Source: Pycnococcus provasolii (lineage: Eukaryota > Chlorophyta > Pseudoscourfieldiophyceae > Pseudoscourfieldiales > Pycnococcaceae). Taken from it: 64,000 bases of DNA. This document shows positions 1-7,593 of the stretch, one piece after another. The stretch covers positions 126,501 to 190,500 of the forward strand of contig OW568895.1 of the NCBI GenBank assembly GCA_938743325.2. Reading direction: 5' to 3'. The notes under the pieces were generated by a model. The model was given only the letters and a program-made list of their open reading frames with translations. It was not told the origin of the DNA and did not search any database. Every line of letters begins with the position of its first letter. Within the stretch, counting starts at the first letter, position 1. The position numbers were made by a program, and so were the translations under genes.

Positions 1-1
1 C

Positions 2-208
2 CTAACCCCCAAAGGCGTTCCCGGTCCTCGAGCACCATCCGCAATAGCTAGCAATCGAGCTATAGGACGATTGATGACTGGAATAGTACGATTGGTAATC
101 GGGGTCATTGTTGATCATCCAAGGAGGAATAAACATGCGACGTTTGGCCGCTTCTTCACGCACGACCTTACCATCTTCAAAGAACATTGCCGTCCCATTC
201 TTAGCCAT
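2..208 (-). CDS. small hypothetical ORF (68 aa)
   Basis: A short frame starting at ATG 208 and closing with TAG at 2-4. It contains the stretches GKVVREEAAKRRMFIPPW and a Ser/Tyr-rich C-terminal part with CGWC. I do not recognise a family. Just upstream on the minus strand is a pyrimidine-rich stretch ending in CAG (about 218-232), so this could instead be the last exon of a spliced gene. Nothing else supports it, and it sits at the window edge. Confidence 0.25.
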   Translation of the reverse strand: MAKNGTAMFFEDGKVVREEAAKRRMFIPPWMINNDPDYQSYYSSHQSSYSSIASYCGWCSRTGNAFGG

Positions 209-633
209 CCAGATCACTGGGTAAGCTCAGCAGAGGCCGTCTCGAGGTAAACGCCATCTGTAGTCTTGTGGATAAGGTATGGACGTATGGTGTCAGAGAG
301 TCACGACTCACGACTCACGAGTCAAAGTCGTCAAGCATAAATAAATAAAACACAGTCAGTCAGAGTCAAGTCAAGTCAGGCATTTGGGTTTTGTGCACGG
401 TCGAGTCAAGAGTCAGTCATGCACTATTGTTGACACTGAGTCATCCCGATCAGCGCCCCCAACCAGTACCCTACCCTAGGAGGGTATAATAGCATAGGTA
501 CCCGACTGGCCGAGTGACTCCTCCTCCTAAAGTATCCTCCTAACCCCGAATAATGATTCCTCCTTCGTTTCGGGGTTTGTCTTTTTTTCCCCCTTTTTCT
601 TCCGCCATTCCGCCCTTCTATCCATAGACTATC
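209..633. other. intergenic; GAGTCA-rich direct repeats and 5' region of the amidohydrolase gene
   Basis: No gene seen. Positions 296-420 hold many copies of GAGTCA/TGACTC (the AP-1/bZIP half-site type) in direct and inverted order. The segment ends in a poly-T/C tract directly before the ATG at 634. An inverted pair AACCCCGAA (542-550) and TTCGGGGTT (569-577) lies about 60 bp upstream of the start and recurs elsewhere in the window. Confidence 0.5.
542..577. promoter_or_regulatory. inverted AACCCCGAA...TTCGGGGTT element
   Basis: Nine-base arms, perfectly inverted, separated by 18 bases, 57 bp before the amidohydrolase ATG. The same arms occur before MIA40 and at 18955-18993, and single arms lie before several other genes. 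A promoter role is inferred from position and recurrence only. Confidence 0.4.
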
Positions 634-2895
634 ATGCACCGCCGCGTCGTTCCCCAAAAGACGCGTGGCGGCGGTGGTGGTGGTGAGGGTGGTGGTGGTA
701 ATGGTGCTGCTGCTGGTGGTGCTGGTAATGGTGGTGGTAATGGTTTGGATCTGGATGCGGAGTCTGTCCACTCATTGGAGTCTCTGCGTCATAAAAAGAA
801 AGATAATAATAGTCGTCTGCTTCGCTTCTTCTTTCTTTTCGTTTCATTGCTATTTCTGTGCTTGACGTTTGCACTTCTTCTACCCTCTGGAGATGTCTGG
901 GAACCTGTGATGATGTCTTTGTCTGGTGGTCTTTTTGGCCTTTTTGGTGCTCATGAGCACGATCTTTCCAAGTGCTCGGTTTTAAACGATGACGGAACGT
1001 GTGCGTCGCCGTGGGCTTCTTCCAAGAATAATCCTGGTGCCGACGCTTCGCAGAAAAATAATAAAAATAATAATAATAATAAGCCGGTCGGCTGCCCGCT
1101 CGGGTACGGCACAGAAGCGGCGCCGGGAACGCCGCTGCCGCCCGGACACCCGCCCGTTCACACGAAGGGTGTCACCGCCAAGGGAAGACAACTCAAGGCT
1201 GATGCGTATGAGAGGATACCGCAAACGTCGCAAAGGTCGCTCTCGCTCGGAGGACCGCGAAGCATATTCGTCAACGGAACCATATGGACGGCGCAGGTGT
1301 CGCCCTCGGGACTGCTCACGGGAACGCACGTGCACAGTGGCCTCGTCGTCGGGCAGAATGGACTCGTCACGCTCGCCGGTTCGGAGACGGCGGCTCGCAG
1401 CCTCGCAACGCCAAACACGCACGTCGTCGACCTGCAGGGGAAGTTCGTCGTTCCCGGATTTGTCGACGCGCACCTGCATCTCCTGCTAGGAGGCTGGTTT
1501 CTTGTGCGGTGGTGCGACCTCTCCACGCCGGAACTGCGCAAACTCGTCGAATCCGATGAGCCCAAGCAGCAGGACTTCGTCAAAGCTTTTCACGCCAAGT
1601 TGGCTAGCTGCGCGGCGAAGTGGAACGACCCAGAGGGCAAAGCGTGGGTCCTCGCATACGGCTGGGACGAAACGGAGTGGCCAGGCGAGGGCGCCGGGCC
1701 GACGCAGGCGGTCGTCGACAGCGCAGTTGGTACGCGGAAGGCGTGGGCGATGCGCAAGTGCGGTCACGCAGGACTCGCATCGAAAGCAGCGCGAGAGGCG
1801 GCATCCCTCCCCGCGTGGAACGGCGAACCGCAATCCAGCCTGCTCGTCGAGGCGGATGCCAGTTCCGTGGTGAAGAACATCCCGCCGCCGAGCTTGGCGG
1901 AAAAGCGCGCCTCGTTGTTTGCGGCGCAGAGGCACTTGCACGCCCGTGGCGTGACTGCGGTGCACGATATGGGCCTGATTGGCTTCCTCGATCATACGGA
2001 TGAACAGGGAAATTCCGCATCCTTTCTGAGTGACCTCGACGACGTGCTCGACAACGCACAAGCTGCAGGCAAGCTCGCCCTTCGCATCTACGCATTTGCT
2101 CCGCTCGTGGCGTGGAAGGCGGTCGCAAAGCGAATTCGGGAGGTTGGACGTGACATCGGACCAAGGCTTCGGGTGGGTGGCGTGAAGGCGTTCGTCGACG
2201 GCTCGCTGGGTGCGGAGACGGCGCGATTTTACGCCCCGTACGGCGTGCGCAAAGGTGTTGGTGAGTGGGCGACGGATCGAGCTTGGCTGCAAAAGCACGT
2301 GAATGAGGCGAGTGCAGCGAGACTGCAGGTTGCCTTGCACGCCATCGGCGACGAGGCGGTGGACGTGGCGTGCGAAGTTCTTAGCGCAGCTCGCGACGAT
2401 GACCGCGAGGTACCCCGCCACCGCGTTGAGCATGCGCAACATCTCAGCGAGCAGGGCGTGCTAAATCTAAGGCGTGCGCGTACTTTCGCGAGCATGCAGC
2501 CACTGCACCTTGTATCGGATAGGCCGAAGGTGCATCGCCTCGGCGCGGAGCGCGAGGCGCGGTCATTCGCATTGAGCACGCTCGCGGAGAGTGGAGTGCC
2601 ACTCGCGCTAGGAAGTGACTGGTTTGTGGCAGATCCTTCGCCCCTTCAGGCAATCGCCGCAGCTGTTGATGGAGACGAAGGAATCGACGCGGAAAAAGCA
2701 CTTGTTGCGCACACCGCGGGTGCGGCTCGCGCAGGACTCGACGACCTGACGGGTGTTCTTGCTGCTGGTAGCTCTGCCGACTTGGTGGTGTTGTCAGGCG
2801 ACCCGCGCAGAGAGAAGGATGTGCAGGTGTTGCGAACATTCGTCGCCGGCACAGAGGTATGGCGCGCTCCTTCGCCGGAGGCGGCTACTTTGTAA
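634..2895 (+). CDS. membrane-anchored metal-dependent amidohydrolase (YtcJ/Amidohydrolase_3 type)
   Basis: This 753-residue protein has a Gly-rich basic N-terminus, one transmembrane segment at about residues 62-83 preceded by RHKKK, and then a complete amidohydrolase_3 domain. Family metal-site motifs are visible: VDAHLH (His280, His282), Lys518 in VKAFVDGS, His569 in HAIGDE, RVEHAQHL (His600) and LGSDW (Asp662). The family hydrolyses C-N bonds of amide- or carbamate-like substrates; the substrate here cannot be told. The topology suggests a type II membrane protein with the enzyme on the lumenal or outer side, whereas bacterial YtcJ proteins are soluble, so the anchor is an addition. The stop lies 63 bp from the stop of the convergent next gene. 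Confidence 0.88.
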   Translation: MHRRVVPQKTRGGGGGGEGGGGNGAAAGGAGNGGGNGLDLDAESVHSLESLRHKKKDNNSRLLRFFFLFVSLLFLCLTFALLLPSGDVWEPVMMSLSGGLFGLFGAHEHDLSKCSVLNDDGTCASPWASSKNNPGADASQKNNKNNNNNKPVGCPLGYGTEAAPGTPLPPGHPPVHTKGVTAKGRQLKADAYERIPQTSQRSLSLGGPRSIFVNGTIWTAQVSPSGLLTGTHVHSGLVVGQNGLVTLAGSETAARSLATPNTHVVDLQGKFVVPGFVDAHLHLLLGGWFLVRWCDLSTPELRKLVESDEPKQQDFVKAFHAKLASCAAKWNDPEGKAWVLAYGWDETEWPGEGAGPTQAVVDSAVGTRKAWAMRKCGHAGLASKAAREAASLPAWNGEPQSSLLVEADASSVVKNIPPPSLAEKRASLFAAQRHLHARGVTAVHDMGLIGFLDHTDEQGNSASFLSDLDDVLDNAQAAGKLALRIYAFAPLVAWKAVAKRIREVGRDIGPRLRVGGVKAFVDGSLGAETARFYAPYGVRKGVGEWATDRAWLQKHVNEASAARLQVALHAIGDEAVDVACEVLSAARDDDREVPRHRVEHAQHLSEQGVLNLRRARTFASMQPLHLVSDRPKVHRLGAEREARSFALSTLAESGVPLALGSDWFVADPSPLQAIAAAVDGDEGIDAEKALVAHTAGAARAGLDDLTGVLAAGSSADLVVLSGDPRREKDVQVLRTFVAGTEVWRAPSPEAATL

Positions 2896-2957
2896 ATGGA
2901 ATGAATATTTGTTCCTCTATATATATATTTGTTGTGTGTTGTTGTCACAAACACATT

Positions 2958-4286
2958 CTACCTGATCTTGCCAGCAATCTTTGCATTGTTCTCATAGACG
3001 CGAAGTTCCGCACGCTCTCTCGTTCTCCCGCCATGAAGTTTGCGTATGGCAGAGAGGTGATTTCTTCGTAATGCCATGAGCTCCGAACGTTCCGATTTCT
3101 CAAGCTCGACAAGCACGCGGCCGTTGTATTTCTCCTCGATTGCCTTCCTTTCACGGTCAAGCTGCTCGTGCGCACGCATTTGCTTCACCGCGTAGGCTGC
3201 ATCGTGGTCGGCGTTGGTCCTCTCCAGCTCAGCAGCGCGCAGAGCTCGCGCCTGTTCTCTTGCCTTCTTTCCGGTTCGATAATCGCCGGCCAACGCGAGT
3301 GCCGCAACCCTCTTTTCCAAGTCCAGCAGATTCGTACTCGGCCTTGCATCAGCTGGTCGCGTTGTCTCACACTCCTGCTGAAGACGTGCAATGGTCGCGT
3401 TGCGGCGTCCCGCAAGATTCTCGATTTGTTTCTTGAACGCCGCGTGAGCCTCTTCACGCTTTGCACGCCAACGCGCCCTCAAGCTCTCCTCGCTGGTGCT
3501 GAACGCTTCCTCGACATCGTCCATGTCCTCTTGCATTCGTGCATCCGCCTCCGCCGCGCGCGTCTGCACGTCGCGTCGATTGTCGCGCTGTCTCCTCAGC
3601 TCCGTGCGTCTTGCTTGCTCGAACTGCTTTTGATTCGCATCGGCGTGCATGGACTTGAGCATTTCGTGCTGCTTGGCGACGCGCGTCTCGTCCGTGGACG
3701 GGATACCCGTGTCGAGCCACGGTCTTGGCGACATGCGGCACTTGCCTGGCGTACCCACGAGCACGCTCGTTGAGCTAGGCGTCCATAGTCGGCTGCTGTA
3801 CCTGATCGTTGGCAAGCGCGGCGAGCGTGGCGTCGACGCTCTCGGCGACTGCAAGCTTGTTGGTAGGCGAACGGACACGGAGCTTGTCGGCGCTGTGTTT
3901 GGCCGCTGCTGCGCGTGTGTTGTCGTATTCGGCGTTACCATCCCAGGGATGTGTGGTGGCGAATGTTCTTTCTCACCGTCTTGCTTTGCAGGTGCTGCTG
4001 CGAACGTGAATTCGTCTGAAGTCGGCTGAGAATGCGCTGGTGCTTCTTCTGCCGTTTCTTCGAGTGCCGTCGTGCTTGGTGTTTGTGGCTCCGAGGCGCT
4101 CTTATTTTCATCCCCGTTCTGCTCACCCGCAGAAGGTTCCTCGTCGTCCGGCGGCAAGGAACCAAGCTGCTCTTGCAGAGCTTGCTCTCCTGGGGGGTTG
4201 GCAGGGATCGCCACGGAGCCGCCCACCAAGGTTGTATCGTCGTCGTCGTCGTCGTCGTCATTACCACCACCATTAGCATGAACGTC

Positions 4287-4334
<48 letters not shown>

Positions 4335-4469
4335 CTCAGCAGAAGGTGCATCATCAGAAGGTGAGGCCTCAATTGATTCCTCATCCAACTGGTGAGGTGA
4401 AACTTCACCACCCTCACCACCATTACCACCACCTTCTTCTTCTTCTTCTTCCATGACAACAGACGACAT
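2958..4469 (-). CDS. coiled-coil protein, function unknown
   Basis: The protein has 503 residues from the ATG at 4469 (MSSVVMEEEEEE). The frame stays open upstream to 4646, but that part is G/C-run sequence with no clear start. The first 130 residues are acidic and low in complexity, including an (Ala-Pro)n run coded by an AGCAGG microsatellite. The middle is Ser/Thr/Pro-rich and reads like a disordered linker. The last 280 residues are charged heptad-like helix, rich in Arg, Glu and Ala (for example RRTELRRQRDNRRDVQTR), and look like a long coiled coil. No family is recognised; a cytoskeletal or axonemal scaffold would fit but is a guess. Confidence 0.75.
4287..4334. repeat. AGCAGG hexanucleotide microsatellite inside a CDS
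   Basis: About eight copies of AGCAGG in phase with the coiled-coil gene, coding an Ala-Pro run. Copy number changes would leave the frame intact. Confidence 0.85.
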
Positions 4470-4861
4470 AGAACTACTATTACGGGTAGGGAGGAACACG
4501 GAACAATTGACGCGGCCGCAAACGTGGCAACCCCGGCCGCGGGGGAGGGCAACCCCGGGGCAAGTATTGGGCAAGGGGGGGTTCCTAACGGCACGGGTCG
4601 TTTTCCCCCCACACTCGCAGACCGTTAATCCAGTTCTAAGAAACAATTATTAATTCCATCCAGGCAGGTACCTCCTACCTCCTACATTCCACAAAACATT
4701 GGGACGGTATCTTACTGCGAACAACGAATGGATCCCCACCGCATCGTGTAACGGGTGGTTCCCTGTAAGTCCGTCCCAATTTTTGGTTGAATGTACCTTT
4801 AGTTAGGAAGTACCTTTACTTCCTTGCTTCAATGTTTGTGCCTTGTGGGCTTGGGGTCCCG

Positions 4862-4995
4862 ACACCTTTGTGTTACCCGGTTGTGTTACCCGTTTGTGCT
4901 TGTGGTATGTATGTATGTTCACCTTTGTGTTACCCGTTTGTGCTTGTGGTATGTATGTATGTTCACCTTTGTGTTACCCGTTTGTGCTTGTGGTA
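4862..4995. repeat. 44-bp tandem repeat, about 3 copies
   Basis: The unit contains TTTGTGTTACCCGTTTGTGC followed by GTATGTATGTATG. Full units begin at 4921 and 4965, with a diverged unit before and a partial unit after. Confidence 0.8.
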
Positions 4996-5143
4996 CCGGT
5001 ACAGTATTCTAGACTACTGTATGTGTACAGTACCCAGTGCTTGTTGTGGAGTTGTGGAGTTGTGGAGTTGTGGGTAGGAACGAACCTTGGTACCTTTTTA
5101 AGGATCTACAGTAGGAAGAAGGCACAAAATTGTGCCGGGTTAG

Positions 5144-5183
5144 GAGTCACGGATACGAAGATTGATCTTCGTATCCGTGACTC
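5144..5183. repeat. perfect hairpin, 19-bp arms
   Basis: Arm 1 is GAGTCACGGATACGAAGAT (5144-5162), the loop is TG, and arm 2 (5165-5183) is its exact reverse complement. It lies about 330 bp beyond the 3' end of the minus-strand CBM20 gene. Confidence 0.85.
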
Positions 5184-5512
5184 GCTCGTGACTCGCGACT
5201 CGTGAGGCAACGTGCGGCAACGTTGGTGAACAGGGAGTCAACCAACAGTTGTTGTTCCGAGTCACTTTATATTCCAAAATAGCATTATTATGAGCAAACT
5301 TGCAAGCTCGCGGCCGGCTTAAGCTTTCGCCTTTATAAGGTTATCATACACGTGAATTCATGTGTGACGTGTCGCATCGTTTGCTCGTAGACGAAGTAGG
5401 GCCTTTTTCTTTTTCAATTTTCTTCAATGGGTTACTAGACTATCCATATAAATGATTTCGTGCACACACACACACACACACGTGTCATGTGCCTGTGTGT
5501 TAATTCATCGAC

Positions 5513-6721
5513 TCATCTCTCGAGCTGTCTCTCAAGCTCGCGGCGGTACTCCGCCAGACTCTCGAGCTCCTCACGTAACGCGGCATTCTTCGCCTGCAGC
5601 TCAGTCTTAAGCGCGCGATTCGCAGCCATAGCTTCCGCAACTTCCTTCCGTGCAACCTGCAGAGTCGCGCGCAGCTTAGCACTTGTGCTCATAGAACCAC
5701 GCGCCACGTGCACGCTGGACCCCGACGACTCTTCCCACGTATCGCTCACACTGGTTTCGCTGTCGACGACCATGATGCGATTCGCGCCCTTCTCAAACGT
5801 GCTCCCCAGGTCGTTGATGAGCGCGTACTTGTAGTCGTACACGTCTCCGACGGGAAGGTTGACCGCGCCTTTCCAAATGTCGCCTCCAGTCCACTCGAGC
5901 GGCACGCCCGCGTATGCGTCCCACGCACCCAGCAGGTTGTGATTGCCCGCCACAACGATGCATTCGCCAGGTATGGACTTGTAGTGCAGCTCGAAGTGCA
6001 CGTTCGCTTGCACAACCCCCGGCGCAGCGGACGTTCGTGCGACTGCGTGCTCGTGCTGACCTGACTTGGCATCTGCGAACGCGTTTGCTCGAGCCATCTC
6101 CTCGTTTTGCCGGACTGTGTGCAGCTCGTCGTGAGCTTTGGCGTCATACACAGCCTTAGCGTTCGCCTCCGGGTTGTGCATGCCTGGTGGCGGTGGCATT
6201 GCGTCCAGCGTCTGCGCCTTCGCCTGTGCGTACGCAGCCGCCCTTGCCTCCGCCTCTTTTCTGCGAATGTCCTGTATTTCCTCGCGCGCCTTAAGATATG
6301 CCGGCACGTCATCGTTCGCCTTGGCCGTTCCCGCGGCTTCAAACTGCTGTGTTTTCGCCTGCGTCCTCCTTATGTGCTGCAGTTCGTCTCTCGCCTTGGT
6401 GTACGACGCGATGTCTTCCTCCGCCAGTGACGTTTCCATCGCTGCAAACTGCTGCGCCTTCGCCTCTGCGAACGCACGCGCACGTTCCTGCGCCTCCTCT
6501 ATTCTCTTCGCCTGAATAGACGCGAGCGCGCGCGCCGTCTCCTCCCTACTATCCGCCCCAACAGAGGAGGACTGCGCCCTGAGCAGACTCCCTGATCCTG
6601 ATCCTGAGCCTGAGCGTGAGCCTCCCTGGTACTGGTACGTCGACGACCTCCCCAAGGCCGCTGAGGGCCGAGACACCAAGGCCGCTGACAAGACGGGCGA
6701 ACGAGCAGAAGAAGTGGCCAT
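5513..6721 (-). CDS. CBM20 starch-binding-domain protein with helical repeats, probably plastidial
   Basis: From the ATG at 6721 the protein has 402 residues. The first 45 are rich in Ser, Ala and Arg with few acids and look like a plastid transit peptide. Then come three or four copies of a roughly 45-residue helical module (AKAQQF..A...AYxKARDELQ.IRR). A CBM20 domain follows at about 235-325 (VHFELHYKSIPGE, VAGNHNLLGAWD, WKGAVNLP, YKYALI), and the C-terminus is a coiled coil. CBM20 binds starch granules or other alpha-glucans. No catalytic domain is present, so it could be a granule scaffold in the way coiled-coil/CBM plant proteins such as PTST are; that comparison is inference. The frame is open upstream to 6880 without a better start. 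Confidence 0.85.
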   Translation of the reverse strand: MATSSARSPVLSAALVSRPSAALGRSSTYQYQGGSRSGSGSGSGSLLRAQSSSVGADSREETARALASIQAKRIEEAQERARAFAEAKAQQFAAMETSLAEEDIASYTKARDELQHIRRTQAKTQQFEAAGTAKANDDVPAYLKAREEIQDIRRKEAEARAAAYAQAKAQTLDAMPPPPGMHNPEANAKAVYDAKAHDELHTVRQNEEMARANAFADAKSGQHEHAVARTSAAPGVVQANVHFELHYKSIPGECIVVAGNHNLLGAWDAYAGVPLEWTGGDIWKGAVNLPVGDVYDYKYALINDLGSTFEKGANRIMVVDSETSVSDTWEESSGSSVHVARGSMSTSAKLRATLQVARKEVAEAMAANRALKTELQAKNAALREELESLAEYRRELERQLER

Positions 6722-7593
6722 TTTATAACGACAACCAGAACAACAACGAGTCGTACGAGGAGCCACGAGCGGCGTCGGCATTGGAGTGCGTCGACACGTG
6801 TAAGCGCGCGTATCTAAGCTTAGATAAGCCCTTACCCTATTCCCGACGTCGACCCAGACGTCGACCACACGAAACCCCAAGGGACCCCCCGGATGCCGGA
6901 GCAGTGAGGAGGCTGTGAGGAGCGGGAGATTCGCCCAACTGATTCGCCCCCTGGGGATAATAGAATATGTTTAGGGTTTTCAGAACAGAAGAAAAGAGGA
7001 GCAGGAAGTTAACTAGGGTAACTTACGGTAGGGCTACGGGTCCCGTGGTGGTGTAAGTTGAGCTGGGTGATATTATGTACCCGTTCGGGGTTGGGTTTCG
7101 CCAGTTGCCAGGACAGGCTGACAGGAACGGATCCCAACGTTGGGCCTACGGAACCTCCCTTGGAACGGATCAAGTAAAGCCATAAAGGTAGTCTATGATG
7201 ATGGGCTCAGCAGGGTGAGCAGCACGAGCACACACGGGTCAAGCAAGACGCAATCAACGGGCCCTCTCCTCTTCGTAACTTATCGTAGATTCGTAGTACT
7301 AGGAAGGCCTTCCTAGCGGGTACTTGTCGTGTGACCTTTCCACATACATACATGCGTTTCTCTGGGTCCTGTTTCTTTCTTGAAAGATACAGTTTATGAG
7401 AATTCATAAGAGACGTGTGTGTGGACCCGCTCTTTGGACGCATCTTGATCATTAATATCAAGAAGCACTCCTATGTTCTATGTCCTATATACTGTATATG
7501 AATCAAAACCACGATAAAGTTAGACTATGTAAGGCAGTTGTTATGTAACACACGTTGTGAGGCAGGCGAGACTAGACTACTACTATCTATGGA
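6722..7593. other. intergenic, no gene recognised
   Basis: About 870 bp between two minus-strand genes. It includes the 5' region of the CBM20 gene and AT-rich sequence (7460-7590), probably the 3' region of the next gene. A phrase GAGGAGGCTGTGAGGAG at 6906 recurs in similar form near 51540. Short frames here have no recognisable content. Confidence 0.5.

Larger units (their letters stand above)
4470..5512. other. intergenic region with tandem repeat and hairpin
   Basis: No convincing gene. It holds GC-rich runs (4500-4640), a 44-bp tandem repeat (about 4862-4995), a perfect 19-bp inverted repeat (5144-5183), GTGACTC-rich sequence and a (CA)n run at 5462-5480. Confidence 0.6.

Noticed and set aside
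1486-2442. 318-residue minus-strand frame inside the amidohydrolase gene
   Set aside because: Shadow of a strongly supported gene; no family features.
4470-4646. Cysteine-containing extension of the coiled-coil gene
   Set aside because: It has CxC and CxxC pairs but no credible ATG, and is coded by promoter-like G/C runs.
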